Source: Amycolatopsis sp. NBRC 101858 (lineage in GTDB: Bacteria > Actinomycetota > Actinomycetes > Mycobacteriales > Pseudonocardiaceae). From it: a stretch of 64,000 nt of DNA. Positions 42,767-51,079 of this stretch are shown here, in pieces. The DNA is taken from positions 822,681 through 886,680 of the forward strand of contig NZ_BSTD01000001.1 in the NCBI RefSeq assembly GCF_030269325.1, given 5' to 3'. The notes under the pieces were generated by a model, which saw only the letters and a program-made list of their open reading frames with translations, was not told the DNA's origin and did no database searches. Every line of letters starts with the position of its first letter. The stretch's first letter is position 1. The position numbers and the translations under genes were made by a program.

Positions 42767-44140
42767 ATGATCGAAGATCCGATGAAACAACTCCGGCAGC
42801 GGGCGCACGTGGCCATCGAATCGACAGCGGACCTCGCCGGCCGAGTCGAGCGACTTGCAGGCAAGGAAGCCGACAAGCGAGCCAAGGAGGAAAAAGGGGA
42901 AATACCTCGGAAGCCTTCGCTGATCCCACTTGCGCCCGCCGCTCACCGACACGGCATGGCGACCACACCATGGGAACTACTCCACACGCTCGGGCGGGCG
43001 ACCGTACTCGCTGGGCAGAACCCTTCTCGCGGCATTTCCCAGCACTGGAACTACCTCCGGTACCTGACGACGCTACAGAGCAACCACCACGGTCGCATGG
43101 AGCTCTCCGCCAATGGAAAGCACCCGCGCTACCACCGTAAATCGGTTCAGGCTCAGGATCTTGGAACGGCGTTCGCGCTCCGTGCGGCTCGTGAGGTACT
43201 GAGTCGGACAGCTCCCGGTCACCACTTCGAAGTCGTCGACGCCGAAGTCGCCCTCGAAGCAGGCTGGGCACTGCGTGGCAAGGAGTCGAAGGGTTCTCAT
43301 CACACTCGAACCCGGCCCGGCTACTTCATCGTCGGCAGGAAAGCCAACGGACCGCTCCGCCTGGTCATCGTCGAGTGCCGCGGCACGCACGGCCGAGCGA
43401 ACATGCAGCTCGAACAACTAGCGCGAGCTGCCGAACGCGTGCATGCGGTAGCACTCGACGGCGGTCCGGCACCAAGTTTGCTCATGTCGACAACTTTGGC
43501 TGCAGAAGGCGGGATCGCCATCGGTGTGCTCGATCCACCTGGCGACGGCATCCTGCAAGGTGCGGGCGCTCCAGTGCCCGACCTGACTGGGCCAGTCGAG
43601 CAGCTGAACGCATTCCCGCAGATCCCACAGCCCACGAACGATGGTAAGCCCGGCATCCGGTCGGGGTTCAACATCCCCGCTGCCGACTACGAATGGTTCT
43701 CCCGCGTTCTGGTGCGCACTGCAGCGGCCGGGGTTCTCGCCTTCGTCGGAGACCGCGAGAGCGCCGGGCATTACCTGACCGCGCGACAGCAGTCACGTCT
43801 GGGAGACGACTACTCCCAGCACGCAACGAACGCCGAATGCGACGTCCACGTCTCCCTCGGCGGCACGGAACTGGTCGGCACCGATCACGTCTTCCGGTTC
43901 GATCGTCGCCGGGTCGAAGTGTTCTCAGGTGTGCCCAAGGTTCTTCACACCCTTCTCGCGCGGGACAAGGACCTGAGTTCCTACCTGGAGGAGACTCCGC
44001 GCGCGTTCAAACAATGGACCGATCGCTCTGCCGAGGTGGAGAGCGACTGGGGCGGGGTGGTGTCGATGGGCGCAGACGGCACCGTGATGGGGCTGCGCTG
44101 GCTGAATGAAGGACGGCAAGAACTCAAGTCCACGCAGTAG
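42767..44140 (+). CDS. Hypothetical protein, lower-GC orphan gene
   Basis: A 457-residue protein that I do not recognise. Its GC content is visibly lower than its neighbours', which suggests recent arrival. The segment LEAGWALRG, then YFIVGRK and LRLVIVECRGTHG, loosely resembles the core of a PD-(D/E)XK nuclease fold (acidic residue, then E-x-x in a strand), but the key Lys is absent, so this is only a hint. The N-terminus is charged and coiled-coil-like (QLRQRAHVAIESTADLAGRV). The ATG has GGGAGGGA upstream. The preceding 238 bp hold no gene. Confidence 0.72.
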   Translation: MIEDPMKQLRQRAHVAIESTADLAGRVERLAGKEADKRAKEEKGEIPRKPSLIPLAPAAHRHGMATTPWELLHTLGRATVLAGQNPSRGISQHWNYLRYLTTLQSNHHGRMELSANGKHPRYHRKSVQAQDLGTAFALRAAREVLSRTAPGHHFEVVDAEVALEAGWALRGKESKGSHHTRTRPGYFIVGRKANGPLRLVIVECRGTHGRANMQLEQLARAAERVHAVALDGGPAPSLLMSTTLAAEGGIAIGVLDPPGDGILQGAGAPVPDLTGPVEQLNAFPQIPQPTNDGKPGIRSGFNIPAADYEWFSRVLVRTAAAGVLAFVGDRESAGHYLTARQQSRLGDDYSQHATNAECDVHVSLGGTELVGTDHVFRFDRRRVEVFSGVPKVLHTLLARDKDLSSYLEETPRAFKQWTDRSAEVESDWGGVVSMGADGTVMGLRWLNEGRQELKSTQ

Positions 44141-44149
44141 TGACATGAC

Positions 44150-44185
44150 GGAGGCCGCCACCAGGGACTCCCGGTGACGGCCTCC
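44150..44185. terminator. Bidirectional hairpin between convergent genes
   Basis: GGAGGCCGCCACC pairs with GGTGACGGCCTCC around a short loop, with one mismatch that becomes a G-U pair in the minus-strand transcript. It lies between the stops of the orphan gene (44140) and the FadB-type gene (44197) and can end both transcripts. Confidence 0.75.
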
Positions 44186-44196
44186 GGCGTCAGCCC

Positions 44197-46368
44197 TTAC
44201 TCGTAGATCTCGCCCTTGGCGGCCTTCTCCACGAGCGAAGCCGGCGGCTCGAAGTGGTCGCCGTACCGGGCGGCCAGCTCGCGCGACCGGTCGACGAAGC
44301 CCTGCAGGCCACCCTCGTACTGGTTGATGTACTGGATGACACCGCCGGTCCACGCCGGGAAGCCGATGCCGAAGATCGAGCCGATGTTGGCGTCCGCCAC
44401 CGACGTCAGCACGCCTTCGTCGAAGCACTTCACCGTCTCGAGCGCCTCGGCGAACAGCATCCGCTCCTTGAGGTCCTCGAACGGGACCTCGGCGGAGCCG
44501 GACTTGAAGGCGTCACGCAGGCCCGGCCAGAGACCGGCGCGCTTCCCCTCGTCGTCATAGGAATAGAAGCCCGCGCCCGTCGAGCGGCCCTTGCGGTCGA
44601 ACTCGTCGACCATCCGGTCGATGACGCCTTCCGACGCGTGCGCCTTCCAGGTGCCGCCGGCGGCCTCGACGGCCTCCTTCGTCTCCTTGCGGATCTTGCG
44701 CGGCAGCGTCAGCGTCAGCTCGTCCATCAGCTGCAGCGGCGGCGCCGGGTAGCCGGCCTGCGAACCCGCCTGCTCGATCGACGCCGGCTCGACGCCCTCG
44801 CCCAGCGCGGCGACGGCCTCGTTGATGAACGTGCCGATGACGCGCGAGGTGAAGAAGCCGCGGCTGTCGTTGACGACGATCGGGGTCTTCTTGATCTGCA
44901 GCGTGTAGTCGAAGACCTTCGCCAGCGTCGCCGGGGACGTCTTCTCGCCGCAGATGATCTCGACCAGCGGCATCTTGTCCACCGGCGAGAAGAAGTGGAT
45001 CCCGATGAAGTCCTCGGTCCGCTGCACGCCCTCGGCGAGGGTGGTGATCGGCAGCGTCGAGGTGTTGGAGCCGAGCACCGCGTCGGCGTTGACGACGCTT
45101 TCGATCTCGCCGAACACCTTGTGCTTCAGCTCGACGCTCTCGAACACGGCCTCGATGACGAAGTCGACGCCCGCGAAGTCGGCCGGGTCACCGGTCGGCT
45201 TGATCTTCGCCAGCAGCGCGTCCGACTTCTCCTGCGTGGTCTTGCCGCGCGAAAGGGCCTTCTGCTCCAGCTTCTCCGCGTAGCCCTTGCCCTTCTCGGC
45301 CGCCTCGAGCGAGACGTCCTTGAGGACGACGTCGATGCCGGCCTTCGCGGACACGTACGCGATCGCGGCACCCATCATCCCGGCGCCGAGCACGCCGACC
45401 TTCTTGGCCGTGTACTTCTCGAAACCGTCCGGCCGCGAGCCGCCGGAGTTGATGGTCTGCAGGTCGAAGAAGAACGCCTTCGTCATGTTCTTCGAGACCT
45501 GGCCGGTGGCGAGGCTGATGAAGTAGCGCGTCTCGATCAGGATCGCGGTGTCGAAGTCGACCTGCGCGCCTTCGATCGCGGCGGCCAGGATCGCCCGCGG
45601 CGCCGGCATGTTCGCGCCCTTGATCTGCTTGCGCAGGTTCGCCGGGAACGCCGGGAGGTTGGCCGCGAAGCTCGGGTTCGACGGCGTGCCGCCCGGGATC
45701 TTGTAGCCCTTGACGTCCCACGGTTGGACGCCGCCCTCGGGGTTCGCCTTGATCCACGCCTTCGCGGCGGGGACGAGCTCCTCGACCGTGCCGACCAGCT
45801 CGTGCACCAGGCCGAGCTCGAGCGCCTTGGCCGGGCGGTGCCGCTGCCCCTGCAGGAGGACGTTCAGCAGCGCGCTCTGGATGCCCAGCAATCGGACAGT
45901 GCGGACAACACCGCCGCCGCCGGGCAGCAGGCCCAGCGTCACCTCGGGCAGGCCGATCTGGCTGCCCTTGACGTCGGCGGCGATGCGATGGTGCGTCGCC
46001 AGCGCGATCTCGAGGCCACCGCCCAGCGCGGCGCCGTTGATGGCCGCGACGACCGGCTTGCCGAGCTGCTCGATCCGCCGCATCTGGCCCTTCATCAGGC
46101 CGGACGACTCGGTGAACTCGACCGCGTTCTCGGGCTTCGCCTGGATGAGGTCGTTCAGGTCGCCGCCGGCGAAGAAGGTCTTCTTGGCGGACGTGATGAC
46201 GACGCCGGTGATGGAGTCCTTCTCGGCCTCCAGGCGGTCCACGGTCACGCCGAGCGACTCGCGGAAGTCGGCGTTCATCGTGTTCGCCGACTGCTTGGGG
46301 TCGTCGAGGGTCAGCGTGACGATCCCGTCGGAGTCCTGCTCCCAGCGGATGGTCTTGCTCTCAGCCAT
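44197..46368 (-). CDS. fadB: Fatty-acid oxidation multifunctional protein (enoyl-CoA hydratase / 3-hydroxyacyl-CoA dehydrogenase)
   Basis: A 723-residue trifunctional-type alpha subunit. The N-terminal crotonase domain (about 1-200) has the oxyanion-hole segments FFAGGDLNDLI and INGAALGGGLEIALA. The dehydrogenase part begins with the NAD motif VGVLGAGMMGAAIAYVSAKA (about residue 333) and has the catalytic His in IGIHFFSPVDKMPL. The C-terminal domain carries RVIGTFINEAV. It hydrates and then oxidises acyl-CoA in beta-oxidation. The length matches mycobacterial FadB. It follows the thiolase gene by 8 nt and is surely co-transcribed. Confidence 0.94.
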   Translation of the reverse strand: MAESKTIRWEQDSDGIVTLTLDDPKQSANTMNADFRESLGVTVDRLEAEKDSITGVVITSAKKTFFAGGDLNDLIQAKPENAVEFTESSGLMKGQMRRIEQLGKPVVAAINGAALGGGLEIALATHHRIAADVKGSQIGLPEVTLGLLPGGGGVVRTVRLLGIQSALLNVLLQGQRHRPAKALELGLVHELVGTVEELVPAAKAWIKANPEGGVQPWDVKGYKIPGGTPSNPSFAANLPAFPANLRKQIKGANMPAPRAILAAAIEGAQVDFDTAILIETRYFISLATGQVSKNMTKAFFFDLQTINSGGSRPDGFEKYTAKKVGVLGAGMMGAAIAYVSAKAGIDVVLKDVSLEAAEKGKGYAEKLEQKALSRGKTTQEKSDALLAKIKPTGDPADFAGVDFVIEAVFESVELKHKVFGEIESVVNADAVLGSNTSTLPITTLAEGVQRTEDFIGIHFFSPVDKMPLVEIICGEKTSPATLAKVFDYTLQIKKTPIVVNDSRGFFTSRVIGTFINEAVAALGEGVEPASIEQAGSQAGYPAPPLQLMDELTLTLPRKIRKETKEAVEAAGGTWKAHASEGVIDRMVDEFDRKGRSTGAGFYSYDDEGKRAGLWPGLRDAFKSGSAEVPFEDLKERMLFAEALETVKCFDEGVLTSVADANIGSIFGIGFPAWTGGVIQYINQYEGGLQGFVDRSRELAARYGDHFEPPASLVEKAAKGEIYE

Positions 46369-46376
46369 TAGTGTCC

Positions 46377-47588
46377 TCACACCCGCTCGATGATGGTGGC
46401 GACGCCCATGCCGCCGCCGATGCACAGGGTCACCAGGGCGCGGCGCGCCTGGCGGCGTTCGAGCTCGTCGACCACGGTGCCGACCAGCATCGCGCCGGTG
46501 GCGCCGAGCGGGTGGCCCATGGCGATCGCGCCGCCGTTGACGTTGACCTTCTCCTCGTCGAGGTGCAGGTCCTTGATCCACTTGAGCACGACGGACGCGA
46601 ACGCCTCGTTGAGCTCCCACAGGTCGATGTCCTCGGGCTTGAGGCCCGCGGTCTTGAGGACCTTCTCGGTGGCCGGGGTCGGGCCGGTGAGCATGATCGT
46701 CGGCTCGGAGCCGATCGACGCGGTCGCCACGATCCGGGCGCGCGGCGTCAGCCCGAAGGTCTTGCCGATCTGCTCGGAGCCGACGAGCACCAGCGCGGCG
46801 CCGTCGACGATGCCGGAGGAGTTGCCGCCGGTGTGGACGTGGTTGATCTTCTCGACCGAGTGGTACTTCTGCAGCGCGACGGCGTCGAAGCCGCCCAGCT
46901 CGCCAATGCCCGCGAAGGCCGGCTTGAGCTTGCCGAGGCCCTCGACGGTGGAGCCGGGACGGCGGTGTTCGTCGTGGTCGAGGACCGTGACGCCGTTGAT
47001 GTCCTTGACCGGGACGACGGACTTGGCGAAGTAGCCGCCGGACCAGGCCGCCTCGGCGCGGTCCTGCGAGCGGACGGCCCAGCGGTCGACGTCCTCGCGG
47101 GAGAAGCCCTCGATGGTCGCGATCAGGTCGGCGCCGGTGCCCTGCGGGACGATGTAGTTGTCGTACGCGGTGGCCGGGTCCATGAACAGCGCGCCGCCGT
47201 CGGAGCCCATCGGCACGCGCGACATCGACTCGACACCGCCGGCGATGACCAGGTTGTCCCAGCCGGAGCGGACCTTCTGCGCGGCGGTGTTGGTGGCCTC
47301 CAGGCCGGAGGCGCAGAAGCGGTTGAGCTGCACGCCCGCGACGGTCTCGGGCAGGCCGGCGTTCAATGCGGCGGTGCGCGCGATGACCGCGCCCTGCTCG
47401 CCGACCGGCGAGACGACGCCGAGCACGACATCGTCGATCACGGCGGGGTCGAGGTTCGGGTGGCGGACCTTGAGCTCTTCGATCAGGCCGACCACCAGGT
47501 CGACCGGCTTGGTGCCGTGCAGGGCACCGCCCTTGTTCTTGCCGCGAGGCGTGCGGATCGCCTCGTAGATGTAGGCCTCGCTACTCAC
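46377..47588 (-). CDS. fadA: Acetyl-CoA C-acyltransferase (thiolase)
   Basis: A 403-residue thiolase that forms the beta-oxidation complex with FadB. The nucleophile Cys is in [11 protein letters not shown] (about residue 93). The C-terminal block [15 protein letters not shown] provides the His, and [11 protein letters not shown] the second Cys. It starts [17 protein letters not shown] with GTG, preceded by AGGAG 8 nt upstream. It is first in the fadA-fadB operon. A probable promoter is -35 TGGCCA (47658-47663) and -10 TATCAT (47635-47640), overlapped by the operator at 47653. Confidence 0.94.
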   Translation of the reverse strand: MSSEAYIYEAIRTPRGKNKGGALHGTKPVDLVVGLIEELKVRHPNLDPAVIDDVVLGVVSPVGEQGAVIARTAALNAGLPETVAGVQLNRFCASGLEATNTAAQKVRSGWDNLVIAGGVESMSRVPMGSDGGALFMDPATAYDNYIVPQGTGADLIATIEGFSREDVDRWAVRSQDRAEAAWSGGYFAKSVVPVKDINGVTVLDHDEHRRPGSTVEGLGKLKPAFAGIGELGGFDAVALQKYHSVEKINHVHTGGNSSGIVDGAALVLVGSEQIGKTFGLTPRARIVATASIGSEPTIMLTGPTPATEKVLKTAGLKPEDIDLWELNEAFASVVLKWIKDLHLDEEKVNVNGGAIAMGHPLGATGAMLVGTVVDELERRQARRALVTLCIGGGMGVATIIERV

Positions 47589-47652
47589 AGAACAACTCCT
47601 CGCGAGCGGGTGGGACGTCTTCGTACCGTGGCCGATGATACCGGCCAGTAGT

Positions 47653-47668
47653 GCTAATGGCCATTAAC
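47653..47668. promoter_or_regulatory. Operator-like palindrome GCTAATGGCCATTAAC
   Basis: The inner TAATGGCCATTA is a perfect 12-bp palindrome and the outer bases match but for one pair. It covers the likely fadA -35 and lies 70 bp before the divergent TetR-type gene. That gene has its own promoter TTGCAG (47701-47706)/TATCGT (47723-47728) 10 nt from the ATG, so its mRNA is probably leaderless. Binding by the TetR-type protein is inferred. Confidence 0.7.
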
Positions 47669-47737
47669 ATATCGCCGGATAACCCCATGGTGTCAATGGG
47701 TTGCAGGTGTGCCGTTAGCCGCTATCGTTCTTTCACC

Positions 47738-48928
47738 ATGACCGACTCCGTACGCAGCGTGCGCCCCCGCGACCGCAAGGCCCAGCTGGCCGCGGTGGCG
47801 GCGGAGCTGTTCCGCGCGCGCGGCTTCCCCGGGGTCGGCATCAAGGACATAGCGGACGCAGCGGGCGTCACGGGGCCGGCGTTGTACCGGCACTTCGCGG
47901 ACAAGCAGGCGATCCTGGCGTACGTGGTCTTGAGCGGCTTCGAGGACCTGGAGGCGGCGACGGCTTCGGCGCTATCGGACTCGATTCCTGCGTCCGACCA
48001 GCTGGAATCCCTCCTCGGCCGGCTCGCGACGCAGGCGGTCGAACGCCGTGAGATCGCGGCATTGTGGCGCTGGGAGGGGCGTCACCTGCCGAAGGAGGAC
48101 CAGCGGGAGATCGCCCGCCGTTCGACGCTGGCGCTGGCGGCGTGGTCGAAAGCGCTGCTCGTCCAACGACCGGAGCTATCCGCCGAGGACGCCGAGTTGC
48201 TCTGCTGGGCGGCACTGTCGGTGTTCGGCAGCGTGTCGGTCCACCACACCACCGTGGCCCGCCGCCGCTTCGCTCAGTTACTGGTCGAACTGGCCCTCGG
48301 TGTGCTCAACGCCACACTCCCGACGCCCGCGACGGCGCCTCCCGACACGCCGTCCTTGCGCTTGGGCACGCCGTCCCGCCGAGAGCAGGTCCTGGCGGAG
48401 GCAACAGCCCTGTTCGCCCAGCGCGGCTTCCACGACGTGAGCATGGAGGACATCGGAGCGGCTGCGGGCATCGCGGGCCCGAGCGTATACCGCCACTTCC
48501 CGAGCAAGGCGGCCCTGATGGTGGCGATCGGCCACCGAGCGGCCGACCGCCTGGCCCTCGCGGCCGAGCGGGCATTGCAGGCCACCGACGAACGCGCGGC
48601 ACTGCACAGGCTGGCGGCGTCGTACGTGCACACGATTCTGCACACGCCGGAACTGCTGGTGTCATTTTCCGCCGACCGCGTGACGATGCCGGACCGCGAC
48701 AAGGCGGACCTATTGCGCGTGCAACGGGATTACGTGGCCCAGTGGGTGACGCTGCTATCGGCGGTCCGCCCTGAGCTGCCCGCAAGGGAAGCGAAGATCA
48801 CGGTCCACGCGGCCCTGACGATCGCGAACGACCTGGCCCGCACCCGACGCCTGGCGGCGCGGCCGAATTTCGAAGCCGAGCTGACGACACTGCTGCAGAC
48901 CGTGCTCGGCGTGACCCGAACGGCCTAA
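47738..48928 (+). CDS. Transcriptional regulator with two TetR domains
   Basis: A 396-residue protein with two full TetR units in one chain. The first DNA-binding domain has GVGIKDIADAAGVTGPALYR (to about residue 51) then HFADKQAILAYVV. The second has VSMEDIGAAAGIAGPSVYRH (about 234-253) and FPSKAALMVAI. Each is followed by its own helical ligand domain. Single TetR proteins are about 200 residues and dimerise, so this chain may act as a built-in dimer. It is divergent from fadA-fadB and probably represses them in response to acyl-CoA. One TTA codon is at 48278. Confidence 0.9.
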   Translation: MTDSVRSVRPRDRKAQLAAVAAELFRARGFPGVGIKDIADAAGVTGPALYRHFADKQAILAYVVLSGFEDLEAATASALSDSIPASDQLESLLGRLATQAVERREIAALWRWEGRHLPKEDQREIARRSTLALAAWSKALLVQRPELSAEDAELLCWAALSVFGSVSVHHTTVARRRFAQLLVELALGVLNATLPTPATAPPDTPSLRLGTPSRREQVLAEATALFAQRGFHDVSMEDIGAAAGIAGPSVYRHFPSKAALMVAIGHRAADRLALAAERALQATDERAALHRLAASYVHTILHTPELLVSFSADRVTMPDRDKADLLRVQRDYVAQWVTLLSAVRPELPAREAKITVHAALTIANDLARTRRLAARPNFEAELTTLLQTVLGVTRTA

Positions 48929-49019
48929 GGCGTGCGTCCCTGTTGCAAGCGCGGGGAATGCGGGACAATACCAAGTGGGCCGACGGGGTCCGCTCTCCCT
49001 GCGGAAGGGGAAAAGCGCG

Positions 49020-49211
49020 ATGCAGGCAGCACGTGCCGGCGTGGAACAAGGAATCGAATCGGAACTTGTCGACCTCGGCGGCGTTTCGCTCGCCAGACTG
49101 CGCACGCTGGACGGCGGCGAAATGCGCAAAGCATTGCGACATGCGGTGGAACGCGTTTCTCATATTCCGGTGACAGCCAGTGGCAGCCAAGGCGCGAAAC
49201 GAGTCGATTGA
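49020..49211 (+). CDS. FxsA-like ribosomal peptide precursor, copy 1
   Basis: A 63-residue precursor-like peptide. The middle, SELVDLGGVSLARLRTLDGG, matches the leader pattern of FxSxx-COOH (FxsA) proteins. The region LRHAVERVSHIPVTASGS and the final GAKRVD are nearly the same in the second copy (58551), so the C-terminal part is the likely core. The usual end F-x-S-x-x is absent. The HExxH enzyme gene starts 2 nt after its stop. The ATG at 49020 has GAAGGGGAAA before it; a GTG at 48975 could add 15 residues. A possible promoter is TTGCAA (48943-48948). Confidence 0.83.
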   Translation: MQAARAGVEQGIESELVDLGGVSLARLRTLDGGEMRKALRHAVERVSHIPVTASGSQGAKRVD

Positions 49212-49213
49212 CC

Positions 49214-51055
49214 ATGGAGTCGGTCGAACCCGACTACTCCGGCGCGGAGCTGAGTCGCCACCAGCTGCTGTGGCCGGACTTCGACGCGATCGCCCGCGGC
49301 GATGCCGGCGCCGATCCTCTGCGCAGACTTCGCGCAGCCGAACGCAGCCGGAGGCTGCTCCTGATCCGGAGCTTGGTCGAGGTCGCGACGAAGTCCGAAG
49401 ACCTCTACCGTCCCTTGCCCTCCCCCGAAACGGCGTGGGAACTGCTGGCCAGGGTCGAACGAGCAGCCCCGCAAGCACTCGAAGCCATACTCGCCCATCC
49501 GTACACCGGAACGTGGGTCGGCTACACGACGCGGCTTTACCGTCAGGACGTCACCGGCGTCTGCCCGTTCTGGGTACACGCCGGGCACGTGCACTGCTTG
49601 GCGGCCGCAGCCGCTGTCCGCGCCAAGATCCACTTCGAAACCGAATTGCCGGTCTGGCGCGGGAAAGTGGCCCTGCCGACGCTCGGAATGGCGCACCTGC
49701 CTGCCGAAGCACCGTTCACTGTCGCCGAGATCCGAGGGGGCCCCGGGGGCGTGGAAATCCGCGCTCGGAACTCGCGAGTCCGGCTACCGGCCCGCCCCTC
49801 CACCGATGCACCGGGTTGGCTCGGTCTCCGGGAAGCTGTGTCGTGGTCGGGGGATCAGCGGCTCGCCGTCCGGCTGGACGACCTCGATCCCTATCGCGGA
49901 CTGTACGAACCGATCGCACCGGAGAGACTGAACCCGACGGAGCTCGAATCGTGGCGAACGGTGCTCGACAAGGCTTGGCAGCTGCTCACCGAGCGAATGC
50001 CCGAGCTCGCCGAGGCTCTCCCGGTCGGGCTTGATTCGCTGGTCCCCGCGCCCGCTGTTCCTTTCCGACAACCCAGCGCATCGACCGGCGAGGCGTTCGG
50101 CAGCGCGATCGTGGCTTACGGCGACGATCCCGCCACACTCGCGGCCGCGCTCGTGCACGAATTCCAGCACATCCGGCTGGGCGGCCTGCTCCACCTGGTA
50201 CAGCTGAGCCGCGACGACCGCAGGGAGCGGTTGTACGCACCGTGGCGCGACGACCCTCGTCCCCTCGGGGGCGTCCTGCACGGTATCTACGCCTTTTTCG
50301 GCGTGACCGCGTTCTGGCGGGCCTGCGCCGCGGCCGATCCCGCGGACGAGCTCGCTGCGTTCGAATTCGCACTGTGGCGCGGACAGGTCTGGCGCACGCT
50401 GGCCGCGGTTCGTGTTGACGAAAGCCTCACCGCGGCGGGCCGCCGGTTCCTGGAGTGCGTCGCCGCGAAACTCCAGCCGTGGCAAGACGAAACAGTCGCG
50501 TCCGGTCCAAGCACGTGGGCACGTTTCGCCGCCCAAGACCACTATGCGGTTTGGCGGATCAGGCACCTGCGACCCGACCCCGGCACGGTCGCCGAACTGA
50601 CGGCGGCCTGGAGAGCCGGGCTCTCGCGACCGCGACTCTTCGGCGTGGGCATGCCGGAACCGCGAGTGCCGACGCCTGTGCCGGACGGAGAGTGGCAAGA
50701 CTCCCGTACGGATCTGATCCGGCTCCGGCTCGGCCCGGACGGCGCCGCCCGCGCCTTCGCGCATGGTTCCTCGGTCCCCGGAGCGACCGAGGCCGACCTG
50801 CACTTCGTCGCCGGACGGCCATTGGAAGCGGCAGCCGGCTACCGTCGCACACTGGCCGCGGACCCGGACGACCCGGCGGCGCTGGCAGGCTTGGGTCTTG
50901 CCCTCTCGGCCCACAGCACGGGGCCGGCGGCACGAGCGTTGCTGCACCGCCCGGAACTGGTCCGGGCGGTGCACCGCCGTCTACTGCTCGACGAGCCGGA
51001 ACCCACTCCGTCCGTCGAAGCGATCGCCGGCTGGCTCGGCCGGTTCACCCATTGA
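49214..51055 (+). CDS. HExxH-motif peptide-modification enzyme, copy 1
   Basis: A 613-residue protein of the HEXXH-motif putative peptide modification family linked to FxSxx-COOH loci. The motif HEFQH is at residues 315-319, in AALVHEFQHIRLGG. Related proteins are named alpha-ketoglutarate-dependent peptide beta-hydroxylases in current family naming, so hydroxylation of a core residue in the adjacent peptide is the best guess. The block VPAPAVPFRQPSASTGEAFG just before the motif is conserved in the second copy. The C-terminus has a TPR-like pair (AAAGYRRTLAADPDDPAALA). It converges on FxsT1 with 24 nt between stops. Confidence 0.87.
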   Translation: MESVEPDYSGAELSRHQLLWPDFDAIARGDAGADPLRRLRAAERSRRLLLIRSLVEVATKSEDLYRPLPSPETAWELLARVERAAPQALEAILAHPYTGTWVGYTTRLYRQDVTGVCPFWVHAGHVHCLAAAAAVRAKIHFETELPVWRGKVALPTLGMAHLPAEAPFTVAEIRGGPGGVEIRARNSRVRLPARPSTDAPGWLGLREAVSWSGDQRLAVRLDDLDPYRGLYEPIAPERLNPTELESWRTVLDKAWQLLTERMPELAEALPVGLDSLVPAPAVPFRQPSASTGEAFGSAIVAYGDDPATLAAALVHEFQHIRLGGLLHLVQLSRDDRRERLYAPWRDDPRPLGGVLHGIYAFFGVTAFWRACAAADPADELAAFEFALWRGQVWRTLAAVRVDESLTAAGRRFLECVAAKLQPWQDETVASGPSTWARFAAQDHYAVWRIRHLRPDPGTVAELTAAWRAGLSRPRLFGVGMPEPRVPTPVPDGEWQDSRTDLIRLRLGPDGAARAFAHGSSVPGATEADLHFVAGRPLEAAAGYRRTLAADPDDPAALAGLGLALSAHSTGPAARALLHRPELVRAVHRRLLLDEPEPTPSVEAIAGWLGRFTH

Positions 51056-51079
51056 CCGGCTCGAACCTGACACCAGCGA

